The notes below the pieces were generated by a model, which was not told the origin of the DNA, made no database searches, and was given only the letters and a program-made list of their open reading frames with translations. Position numbers and translations under genes: made by a program. Source: Pratylenchus scribneri (lineage: Eukaryota; Nematoda; Chromadorea; Rhabditida; Pratylenchidae). Taken from it: a stretch of 64,000 nucleotides of DNA. The stretch's first letter is position 1. Every line of letters begins with the position of its first letter. Location: contig JAQSEB010000064.1 in NCBI GenBank assembly GCA_030063045.1, positions 558,001-622,000 of the forward strand, written 5' to 3'. This document shows, one piece after another, positions 46,507-57,305 of the stretch.

Positions 46507-48365
46507 CTCAGCTTACTAATTGTTGTGGATGGGTTTTTTTTTTTGATTAAATGAATGTTTTACCCAGGATTTTAAATTCATTTATATACCCTGTTTTTAT
46601 GATACATTTATGATCTTTATTTGTTTTTGATCAAATTGTGCATGTCTGATCAAATGATTTTCAGTCCCATGATTTTGGGGCCATTGTCTCTCATCAATCC
46701 CCCTTCCCCTATTTTTGGCCAACATTGGTTTTAGATTGGTTTGCACTTTGCATTTCGCAAAGTATAACCACAATATTGCAGAGCTGAATTGTGGATGTGG
46801 ACTCTCATTTGGGTGAATTGGTCGGAGAAATGGGTGTGCTCTGTGGGTATTCTGAGTAGGAGGGAATGGGGGGATTTGGCCCAAATAAGAAGAAGGGGAG
46901 GGGATTGTCTCTGATTGAATCATTGGGGCCAGGAATGGGATCAGAGAGGTAGGTGAAGAATGGGAGAGAGAATAGGAAAATGAGAGGATTGACATTGATA
47001 AATTATAGTTTGAGACCAAAAAGGCATAAAATGGGTGCCACAATCCATATGGGCACATTCTCTGACTAAATTGTGCCGATCACCATTGATCTGGTCCAAT
47101 CAAAACAATCCAAATGGGCACATTCTCTGACCAAATTATGGTGTTCAGAAACAAAAGGTGTGGGGAGAATGGCCAAATTGGGGTCGTAGAATTAAGCCAA
47201 AAAGGAGGGAGAGCATATGGAGGGAGGATATGGTCATTGGGTAGTGGGATAAAGTTTAAAATTAAGCTATAAGTGAACGATGTTGGGAGGAAGGACAGCA
47301 GCTGAATGAGCCGATACCGAAATGAGAAGGTAGACAACAAGTGAATTTAACTATGAAAGAGTGGAATTTATTAATTTTATTTTAACTGATTATTTAAATT
47401 TTGCATTCCTTTTTTCATTTCTTTTCTATTTTAGGAATAAAATTGAACACTTGAGACAATCATACTTTTTAAAAACTAAATAATTACCAATTTTCATATA
47501 CATAAAAAACTGAAATGATCATTGCCCTTTGCCCTCATTCTTTCTATTTTCCTAAATTTTCCATTGCCTATTTTGATGGAAAATGACAAATGTACTCATC
47601 GTCGACAATTTGGCAATGAATTTAATTGCGGGCGATATGGAAAAATTCAGCAAACTTATTGGCGATATCAAAATAGGATAATAGCTAAAAAGTTTAATAA
47701 ATTTGGAAATATATTTACATGAGCAATTCAAAAACTCATAAATTTGTGTGCGCCTGCTGGAGAGAATAAACACAAATTTTCCATTTCAATCTAATAACAA
47801 GAAGTACAAAAATATTGAAAAATAAGAAACATTGAGAATGCCAAGATTCTTCACTCACTATAAGTAAATCAAATAAATTCATTTAATTTTGATTTTTCCA
47901 AAAATTTATCAACTTTACACTGTCAAGTTCAAAAGATTATAAAAATGTTATGCAATTATTTCAAGCAAAAATCAAAACAAACGCACGCATCGGAGGGCCA
48001 TGTATTGATATTTGAACGTGGATTAGGGGAAATATTGGGAGATGAGAAGCCAAGAAATTTTTGGCCAAGCAATGCGAACGGCTTTGTTTTTCCATCGGCG
48101 GCTTCTTTTCTCCACAATCATATCCTTTTCCCCATCCAATCTTTCCGGGTATTTTGTATTGAATCCGCTCCCACCCCATATAGTAAACCATTGGAATTTT
48201 ACCGGATTTGGCCATTTTTCAATACCACCCTTTTCCAGACTATTTTATTATAAGTACTTTATTTTGCAATCGGCCATTTTTTTAAAAAATTTACACAAAT
48301 TTTATTAAAAACTTCTCTTCAAATTGAAATAATTATTTTTAAAATTTAATTTATAGATTTCATTT
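46507..48365. other. Intergenic region with long spurious-looking frames
   Basis: Between the pepsin-like gene (-) and the coiled-coil gene (+). A direct repeat GGGCACATTCTCTGAC occurs at about 47052 and 47117, 65 nt apart. Frames at 46597-47058 (-), 47522-47722 (+) and 47945-48253 show no domains and poor starts. Probably the shared upstream regulatory region. Confidence 0.4.
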
Positions 48366-50807
48366 ATGGCTGAAATTAAAAACAAATTAAAATTTTATTT
48401 ATTTTTAAATCTTTTCTTATTTTTTTATTGGAATTTGGTTTTTTCGGACAAAGTTGAAGAATGGAGTGAAGATTTTGAAGTAGATAAACCGGAACAGATT
48501 ATTAAAATAATATTAATTTAAAAAAATATTTAATAGAATTTTATATAGAAAATCTGAAAGTGGAAAATGCCGAGAAAAAGGAAGTTGAATTGAAAATGAA
48601 AGCCGAAAATGGAACATTGCAAACAGAAAACGATAATCTAAAAGTCAGTTAATTTTGAATATTTTTTTTAATAATTTTAAAGATTCAAAATATGAGATTG
48701 GAAATGGAATTGAAGACTACGGTGAAAAAAAATAATTTTATTTCATTTAATAAATTTTATCATTTTAGAAAATAAATTTTGAGGAAAATGAATTAAAGCA
48801 GAAAAAAGTGGTCGATGATTTGGAGCTTAAATTGGAGGAATCAAACAAAATACGTGAAAAACAATATGTGGGAAATAATTTTAATTTTTAAATAAATTTA
48901 ACGAATTTAGGGTCAAATTTGTGAAATGGATAAGAATAATACTCAATTTATGCTGTCACTTTTGGAAAAAGATGCAAAAATTGAGGTGGATTTTTTCTAT
49001 TTTTTTCATTCTTTTAATAATTTTAAGAAATTAAATGGACAAATGAAAGAAAATTTGCGGAAAATAGAAGAAATGGAAGGCGAAATATTAGCAAAGGATA
49101 ATGAATTGGAAAAGCAGAAAATGGAATTTGAAGGATTAAAAAATGAAAACAAAAAATGTGAAGGGCAGATAAATGAATTGAAAAAGGTGGGAGAAATTGA
49201 ATTGAAATAATAAATTATTTTATTTATTAGCAAAATTCTGATTTATTGGCCCAACAAGGAAATCAAATGGCCATTTTTGAGTCAACAATTCAGAATAATA
49301 AAATTCAATTCGAAAAATGCAATGAGGAAAGAGAATCACTAAATAAACGAGTTTTTGAATTGGAACAACAAATTCGAGAAGAATTAACAGTGAAAATGCA
49401 AATTTAAAATGAAAATATAAATTAAATTTTTTTAAGAAAAACTCAAAATTGGAGAGAGAAAGGAAACATTTTGAACATTTGAGGAATCAAAGTGAAGAAC
49501 AATATGGAAAATTGAAGAATGAATTGGATGGGAAAAATGCGTTAGAATATTTTAAATAATATTTTAAAATTAATAATTTTATTTTGGGTACAGCCAAATC
49601 GACGAATTGGAAACAAAATTGGCAGAAAAAAGGACCAAATTGGAGGCAGCAAATGTAAAAATTGGTCATCTTCAGGAAGATTGTACAACATTAAAAATTC
49701 TTCAGGAACAAATGAAAAGGGATTATCGGGAACAAATTACAAAACAACAAAATGATATTGAAAAATTAATGGCCGAAATTGAACAGAAAAATAGGTGAAG
49801 AGTGGCAAATATTTTTGAATTATTTTAAAATAAATTTTTAGCCAAATTCAATTTTATGAACATCAATTGGCATTTGGAAAAGAGGAAATTGAAAAATTGA
49901 AATGTTCCAAAGAATTCAACGAAAATTTGGTACAAGAAAGGAATCAGAAAATTGAGGAAATTCAAAGAGAAATGCAATCAAAAATTAATGAACAGAAAGA
50001 AATTGCGCTGGAATTGGAAAAATATAGCAAAAAAATTGAAAGAGAATTGGAGGGAAAAGAGGTGGAATAAATTATTAATTTAAATATTATTTATTCATTT
50101 TAGAATGAATTACAAAACAAAAATCGTGAAATTGCCAATTTTGTTTCGCAAATTGAGGAATTAAAAAAGGAAAAGGGCAAATTTGAAATGAAATTGAATC
50201 AAATGAAGGAAATGAATAGAAAAAGGGAACAAACATATTCGCAATATTCTGGTTATATGATTTTTATTAATTTCCTAAAAAATTATTTTACCCTTTTTAG
50301 ATTTGGAAAGGGAAACCCAAAAAGAAATGCAACGTTTGGGTGAAGCAAAGAAAATGATGATTGACCTTTTTAAAAAGCATTTAGAGGGGAAATCTACTGT
50401 AGAGAAGGGAAATAATGGAGGAGAGGAAAAGGTAAAAGTGCATTTTAATTTAATTAACTAATTTATTCATTATTTAGGTTGAACGATTTAGTGGAAAAGA
50501 TATTCAGAATGTCCCATCATTGAATGAAAAATTTGGAAAAATTCAATCTCAATTTGAAAAGTTGACAGAAAAGAACAAATTAAAGAATAAAAAATTGCAT
50601 GTCGAGAATCAAAAATTAACAATGGAATTAAAGCAAATGAAGGAAAATTCAACGAAACAAGAAAATGTCAAGCGCATTCTTCAGCAACGAACAGGTAAAT
50701 AAAAGGGAAACATAATTCGAAATTATTATAATTCAATTTAATATTTAGCCCGATCCGTCAGTAACAATCAACGTCAATTATCCAAACATACATTACAAAA
50801 CAAATGA
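48366..50807 (+). CDS. Signal-peptide-bearing long coiled-coil protein
   Basis: The ATG at 48366 (MAEIKNKLKFYLFLNLFLFF) opens with a hydrophobic signal or anchor ending near WNLVFSDK. The rest, over about fifteen exons, is almost wholly Glu/Lys/Gln/Asn-rich heptad coiled coil (for example KENLRKIEEMEGEILAKDNE, AEKRTKLEAANVKIGHLQED and ELQNKNREIANFVSQIEELK). It ends VSNNQRQLSKHTLQNK, stop at 50805-50807. About 600 residues. No catalytic domain. It resembles myosin-tail or golgin-like coiled coils by composition only. A signal peptide in front of such a coil suggests an extracellular or ER-facing rod or a tethered protein. Individual exon borders are approximate. Confidence 0.75.
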
Positions 50808-51592
50808 TGTTATTAGAATTAGAATTCATTTTAATGTAGAAAATAATTATATTTTTTACATAAAAATATTGAGAAGACTATTTGATCCTACCCATCCTAT
50901 CAATTTCAATTCTTCAATTAATTGTTAATTCTTTCACATACCTTACAATTAAACAACATATTATTTTTATAAACATTTAAAAATCAAACATTTTTCACCC
51001 TTTCTCGTATTGTTTTAACCCATTTATTGATATATTTATGATGATTTATTAATGATTATAATTTATGAATAAAATATTTTAACTTTTTATTAAGGCACAA
51101 TTATGTAATTTTTCGAGTTGGATTTTGGTGTTTTCTTGGGGGCACTGCCCGAAGACAATGCTGGCGATTGCAATTTTCGCCTCCAAAATGATTTGCACCA
51201 AAGAACGGTGACCAGACACTCAAAAGCGCTGGGTTTGGTGGCTACATGATGGCTACAAGATGGCTACATGATGGCTACAAGATGGCTACAGTTGGGGGAT
51301 GTGCACCTCCCCATTGGACGACCAATTTTGAGGGGAATATATGCACATTCTGAGGGGCAATTTTATATGGGATGTATATCAGCAGAGCAAATAGAACAAA
51401 TCTTTTTATGCTTTTTATGTCTGCGTCTCTCCACTCATCATTCTATTTCTTGCATCTTTTTTTGTTTGCACCCATCTTTAATAATGGTTGATATTTCTTT
51501 ACTTTATGGCAACTTTATAAAAAATTAATTATAAAGTTTTTGATTAATACTTTTTCTTTTTTATAATTAAATATAATTTTTTATTAAAGATA
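50808..51592. other. Intergenic region with a short 13/26-bp tandem repeat
   Basis: At about 51240-51292, four to five copies of ATGGCTACAAG or ATGGCTACATG run in tandem. The segment 51105-51215 is GC-richer and open on the minus strand but cannot be tied to a gene. This is the upstream region of the NADH dehydrogenase gene. Confidence 0.5.
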
Positions 51593-53199
51593 ATGTCGAA
51601 AATTCGTCTTGTCATATTGGGAACGGGATGGGCAAGTTATTCGGTGATGAATAAAATTGACAAAGCATTATACCGAGTAATTTGCATCAGTCCACGCAAT
51701 CATTTCCTATTCACGCCACTTTTGGCCAGGTAAAATTATATAATTTTATATTTATAAATAATTCTTTTAATTTTAGCACAACCGTTGGCACATTGGAATT
51801 CCGGTTTTTATTTGTTTTAATTTAATGAAAATATTTATTTTTAATCGCAGTTCTATTGTTGAGCCAATCCGGAATTGGGGTTTTGAAGAGGCCGGCGATT
51901 TGCATTTGTCCTCGGCCACCTCAATCGATTTTACCAAAAAACAAGTCATTTGCAATTCGGTGCTCACCCCAAATACCCAATATCCGGTTGAATATGACAA
52001 ATTGGTGGTTGGAGTTGGGGCACTTTCCAACACATTCAATGTTCCCGGCGTAAGAGAATATTGCTTTTTTCTTAAGGTTTTCTCATCAATTTATATATAT
52101 AAAATGATAAAAATATTATTTAGGAATTGTCCGATGCTCGCTCAATTCGAACTCGATTAATTGATAATTTTGAAAAAAGTTTGGAGCCGACAATCAGCGA
52201 AACTGAAAGAAGTCGTCTCAAACAAATAATAATTGTTGGCGGCGGACCAACCGGAGTGGAATTTGGCGCTGAATTGTACGATTTTGTCAAACATGTAAAA
52301 TAAATATTAAAAATTGGATAAAATAATTTATTATTTTTTAGGATTTGACTCGACTTTATAAGGCATTCGGTTCGCCACCAAAAGTTACTCTAATTGAAAG
52401 CACAAAAATATTGGCCAGTTTTGATAAAAGATTGCAGGCTTATGCGGAAAAGAAATTGACACAGCGAGAGAATTTTAATATGATCAAAGGAACGGTGACA
52501 GGTTGAAATCATTTTAAATTATTAAAAATTAAATTAATAAATTAAAAATATTAAAATAATATTTCCTAATTTTCCAGAAGTCCGGAAGGATTGTGTAATT
52601 TTGGACAATGGCACTGTTCTCCCATGCGGTTTGGTTGTTTGGAGCACCGGACTTTCGCCCCAACCATTGGTTGCCGAATTGCCCGTACAAAAGAATAAAC
52701 AAGGCCAAATTCTGACTGATCAATGCCTCAACATTTTGTCCGATCCAAGCGCCAATTCATTCGCAATTGGCGACTGTTCCCACATTTTGGACACTCCATT
52801 GCCTTGTACGGCTCAAGTAAAATAAAATGAAATTATATTTTTGATTTGATTTGGTCATTTTAGGTAGCTGAAAGGCAAGGCCGTTATTTGGCTGATAGAT
52901 TGAACAAATTGGCCAAAGGAAGACTGGGCCAATTGAGGCCATTCCATTTCAAGTCGATGGGAATGATGGCCTACATTGGCGGATATCAAGGATTGGCCGA
53001 TTTGCCAGAATTCAAATTGAAAGGCAATAATATTTATTTATTAAATGGATTAATTTTGATATTATTTTCAGGTTTTCCCTCCTGGCTATTGTGGCGTTCT
53101 GCTTATTTGACCCGGTTGGGCAGTTGGCGACTTCGTTTGCAGGTGCCCCTTGACTGGATGAAAACATTTTTCTTCGGAAGGGACACTTCTCGATTTTGA
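51593..53199 (+). CDS. Type II (alternative) NADH:ubiquinone oxidoreductase, NDH-2
   Basis: Single-subunit flavoenzyme that passes electrons from NADH to quinone without pumping protons. The ATG at 51593 gives [19 protein letters not shown], the FAD-binding GxGxxS/G fold, then [20 protein letters not shown], a family hallmark. [11 protein letters not shown] and [20 protein letters not shown] follow. The second nucleotide-binding fold is [20 protein letters not shown], then [20 protein letters not shown], and [15 protein letters not shown]. The C-terminus [20 protein letters not shown], then [10 protein letters not shown], is the conserved membrane-anchoring end, stop at 53197-53199. No EF-hand insertion. 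About nine exons; the last intron (53024-53071) appears to use a GC donor. No obvious mitochondrial presequence in the first exon, so an upstream exon may be missing. Confidence 0.93.
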
Positions 53200-53389
53200 T
53201 TGACTGAACTTAAAGAAGAATTGACATTCTCTGATAAATTTAGGAATATTTTTTTATTTTGTCCCATTTCATTGTTTTCCCCTCCCTCTTTTCGTGTGAT
53301 TTAATTTTAATTTATTTAATATTTAATGCCAATGCTCAATTTAGTTGTTTTTTTTTAATTTTAAAATAAAAATATTTAGCAAAATAGCC

Positions 53390-53610
53390 GAAATGATTAT
53401 GCAAACTATTTAATTTGTCGAAAAAAAATATTGAAAATTTTGGAAAATATTAAAAATTTTGAAAAAAAATGAAAATTTTGGAAAAAATTTTATAAAAAAA
53501 TATTAAAAATTTTGGAAAAAAAAATTATAAAAAAATATTAAAAATTTTGGAAAAAATTTTTAAAAAATATAAAAATTTTAGAAAATTTTAAAAAAACTGA
53601 AAATGTCAAA
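53390..53610. repeat. Degenerate A/T-rich tandem repeat
   Basis: Irregular tandem copies of about 30-40 nt built from AAAATTTTGGAAAAAATTTT and AAAAAATATTAAAAA, downstream of the NDH-2 gene. Confidence 0.7.
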
Positions 53611-53634
53611 AAGATTTTGGCGGAGTTTTGGGTT

Positions 53635-53890
53635 TGTCTTACTTAGACCCCAAAATTATACCCAATTGATAGATCTTGTCAAGATGCTTCGATTGACATA
53701 TAAATTATCATGATGATTTAATCAAAAATTAAGGTATTAACCCGCTTAAACCGGTTTTGGTTTATGTTTCAAAATATAAAATTGGTTAAACCTAAGCCAA
53801 ATCAGTATGCTATGATGCATCTAGGCGGGAATAATCGACTGGGTATATGTTTCGAGGTTCTAGGACAAACCGCTGAACTATTAGAATTTT
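53635..53890. mobile_element. MITE-like element, family A copy 3
   Basis: Contains TATACCCAATTGATAGATCT then TGTCAAGA at the left, GGTTAAACCTAAGCCAAATC in the centre and GACTGGGTATATGTTTCGAG then GTTCTAGGACAAACC at the right. Long stretches match 22028-22290 in the same orientation, with inverted ends. Intergenic. Confidence 0.75.
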
Positions 53891-54383
53891 TTGGTATTTT
53901 AATATTTTTTTTTGTCATTTTAAATATTTCCCTTTAAAAAACAAACTCCACTCAACAAAATAAATAAAATGCTAATTCTTTTCCTTTGAATTGATCCAAA
54001 TCATTTCGGTTTCCTTATCGTTGAAATAAAATGATAAAAACTAAAAACAACCACCGATAAGTAGTGGCAGCGGCAAATGCTTTTTGGTGGGCCTTTTATG
54101 AATAGAAAATGTCCCTGGAAGACTGGGCCGAAAAATAAGAAGGAAGAAAAGGGCAATAATATGTACAAAAGGCGATCGAGAATGAAATAAATGGGAAAAA
54201 TGGTGGGGGAGGTGGAATTGGACAAGAATGAATGTGGTTTTATTCTGCTGTGTTTTTCTTTGCTTCTGTTGCTGAAAATCATAAAATTACAAAGCAATTT
54301 TATTGCTGACCAAAAAAAGAAAACATTTTAATTTCTGCATCATTTAATTTTGCAACAACCAAATATATTTTAAAACCAAATTT
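53891..54383. other. Spacer, nothing identified
   Basis: AT-rich spacer. A minus-strand open frame (54001-54297) has no domain. Confidence 0.4.
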
Positions 54384-54704
54384 ATGAGCACAATAATCCC
54401 GAAAAGTAATTTGAATTATGTAAGTAAATTATTTATAAAATATATTCTAAATTATTATCTCAAGGAATTGGCCATTCTTTCCCATCATTTGAATTCATTG
54501 TCCACCTCTTTAAAACAAATTACTGTCCTCGGCTCCATTCTTTTATTCCTCCTTTCAATCTGCCTGATTTTTGCCTCAAGCGCAATTGGCATTGTTCTTT
54601 GGAATCGAATTGGGGAATTACGTGGATCGAAAAGAAGACGAAATAAATTGACAGAATTGGGTGAGGGATTTATTTTTAAAAACGTTGAATTAATTATTCC
54701 ATAA
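54384..54704 (+). CDS. Small single-TM protein, about 91 residues (copy 1)
   Basis: Exon 1 is 54384-54419 (MSTIIPKSNLNY) with a GTAAGT donor. Exon 2 is 54465-54704. An amphipathic heptad-like N-terminal segment (LNSLSTSLKQI) precedes one TM helix (ILLFLLSICLIFASSAIGIV) and a basic cytosolic stretch (RGSKRRRNK). It shares layout with the next gene: a short first exon, a heptad segment, one TM, then a basic R/K cluster and NLSE/LTELGE-like sequence. Function unknown. Confidence 0.65.
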   Translation: MSTIIPKSNLNYVSKLFIKYILNYYLKELAILSHHLNSLSTSLKQITVLGSILLFLLSICLIFASSAIGIVLWNRIGELRGSKRRRNKLTELGEGFIFKNVELIIP

Positions 54705-55300
54705 AAAAATAAAATGAGACGGAATTTGAATAAAAACAATACCACGAGGCTTCTGTGACCTTAAAATTTTTGATCCAATTCGCCGAAAAATGCAATAAAG
54801 TATTAATTACTTTCCATTTTACAATATAGGTTGTTAAAAAAAACATAAATAAATCTTTGACTTGATTTCATTAATATGAATTTTTGGTATAATTTTTGAA
54901 TCAAGAAACTATTTTTCAGATAAAGTTTATTTTATTAGTCATACTCATCTAAAATTATATTTAATTTATCCTTTAATAAATAATATTAATTTTCAATCTT
55001 TTGCCTTTCCAGCAGCTACTCCATGAGGAGACCCAGGAGAATCTGGTTTTAAAATATTCAATCATTGGCCAATGCCTTTGATGGACCATTGGTTGCTAAT
55101 TCACAACAATTGGCAATAAAATAAATTCGATGAAATTAAATTTAATAAAAAAATTATTAGATAAATAAATATTCCAAAAAATTCTCAAATATTCATTTTA
55201 AATTGTTTAAAACATAATTTATTGAAAATTAAATTATTATAATTCTTGAATTTTTAAATAGAATTTTTTAGCTGCAATTCTCGATTTTCTAATTGAATGA
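54705..55300. other. Spacer between the two single-TM genes
   Basis: Intergenic. A short open exon-like segment after a TTTCCAG acceptor at about 55012 (LLHEETQENLVLKYSIIGQC) could be an alternative 3' exon of the upstream gene, but nothing confirms it. Confidence 0.35.
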
Positions 55301-55994
55301 ATGTCATTGGATAAGGTAAAAAAATATAATTATATTAAAATTTTATTTAAAATAAATTTTAATGAAAACAATTTATTACAGCTTCTTTACGATGTCGACG
55401 AGGCTTTGATTTCAATAACGGATAATGTTGAACGCCTTTTGACTGTGGCAACAATATTTTTACCCATTTTCATTGTTTCCTTTGCCATTTTTATAATTCT
55501 TTTGGTTGCCTTGTTAATTGTTTCCATTTTTCTACAATTCAAAAGACTTCGTTTGGAATATCGCCGGAGGAATTTAAGCGAAAATAGTGAGGAATTGCCG
55601 CCGGGATTGGAGAAAAATCCACAAAAGGTAGACAAATAAATTACTAAATCGAAAATACTTTTTTGTTAGAAAAATCCATTGCCTGGCACATATCGCCGTG
55701 TTGCCAGTGATCCACGGCTTCAATTTACGCCAAAAATTATTGAACCACCCAAGGAGAGAAGATTCCCTTTGCCCCCTTTCGCCGATGAGCCAAAAACGTA
55801 AAATATTTAATTATTTTGAAAATGAATTATTCTACTCAAATTCCAGTGAATCTTTTGGTGAGGAAAAGAAATTACCGTTGAAGCAACGTTCTTCAATTCC
55901 GGTCACAATGTTATTGAGTAGCACGGTTGAAGAAAAAGAATTATGTTTGAGGGAAAAGGATCCAGAAAATGGCGAAAATAAGGAGAAAGAATGA
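55301..55994 (+). CDS. Small single-TM protein (copy 2)
   Basis: Exons 55301-55315 (MSLDK), 55382-55627, 55670-about 55798, and 55846-55994, phases agree. About 170 residues. The N-terminal heptad segment (DEALISITDNVERLL) leads to a TM helix (FIVSFAIFIILLVALLIVSI), a basic RLRLEYRRRN stretch, a Pro-rich segment (KERRFPLPPF) and a Glu/Lys-rich tail ending KEKE. The layout matches the upstream gene, suggesting tandem duplication and divergence. No family recognised. Confidence 0.7.
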
Positions 55995-57305
55995 TTCAAA
56001 AAATAAAATAATGGAAAATGATATGTCTTTCATTTTAATTGATAAAATTTTTATAAATCAGTATATTTTTATTCATTCAAGGTTCAAAATAAATTGGTAG
56101 ATAATCCCAAAAGAAATTAAATTAGAAATCTATCAAATTTTCCAATGGAATTTCACTTTTTTGATTGAAATGGAGGAAAAGGGAACACACATTTTCGCTT
56201 TCTTTAGGCCGTTATGAGAAGAAGAAGAGAGAATATGGTATACTTTTCACTTGATGGAAATGGAAATTGAGTGAGTGGGGCTTCAGGGCACAAATTTTCT
56301 TTACGCTGCTACTGTTAACTAATAAATAAAATTACGATATCAATTATAAATTTATTATATGAAATCCCCTATTTTCTCCTCCCCAAATCCCGCATTTTAT
56401 AGATTAATAAAAAAAATGCCGAAATAGCAATTTTAACTGATCCCAAAGCCTTATTAGATTTTAGTAATTAAATTCCTCCATAATCATTATTTTGTATCTA
56501 AAATTCCAACTAACAAGTTAGGTTCCATAATTAATTTATAGGATAAATCAAAGACAAAAGTTTTCTCTTAAAAAATTAAATCAAAGAGAATAAAATTATT
56601 ATATTTAATTTTTATTAAAAAAATGTGAATTCCAACTTTATTTCATTTCCCACCTATTTAGGTCATTTGGCAGTGGCATCAACAATTCCCTCCATTCCCA
56701 CCTAATTTTCATGGATTCACCACAATTTTTCGTGGATTTTGTGAATACTCAAAAATAGGAAGGACCTCATTTTTGCACGGTGTCGGGTAATCCTCATCCA
56801 CCCATCCCCACCTTTCCAAATTTGCCCTCATTTTTCCGGCCTTTTTGGATTGTAATGTTCCCAAATACAATGGAAATGGAGTGAAATTCGGGTGAATTGA
56901 ATGGAAAAAGAAGAAGCAAAGGGGCAAAATGACCTCAAAAAATTGGATGGCGCAATTTGATGGTGGTACCCACTTTTCCTCATTTTCCGGACAAACAAAA
57001 TTTTGTAATATTTTTGGGAAATAAAATTTAATTTATATTTTGACCATTTTTCAATAAAAAATTTGTCATTCAAAAATATATTTAGTAATCCAAATTTGAC
57101 GGTACTAATTTTGGATTTACCTCAAATATGTGTATTTTTGAATAATTGGTCGCGCACCACTTAATTCACCATTGGCGAGGAAAGTGAAAAGCTTGGATAA
57201 TCCATGGAATATTTCGTTGGAAAACGGCGATCGAACTTTCCCATTTAATTTCCAATCCTCTCATTCACATTCCCAATTTTAAGAATTTCATTTTTATTCC
57301 AAAAA
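55995..57305. other. Intergenic, no gene supported
   Basis: AT-rich. A minus-strand frame at 56709-56927 has no ATG-supported domain. This is the upstream region of the SXP/RAL-2-like gene. Confidence 0.45.

Noticed and set aside
46597..47058. Minus-strand 153-codon frame
   Set aside because: No domain, weak start and composition unlike neighbouring exons. More likely upstream regulatory DNA with few stops.
47522..47722. Possible small Cys-containing secreted peptide on the plus strand
   Set aside because: The apparent start is TTG with a stop just upstream in frame, and no upstream signal exon was found.
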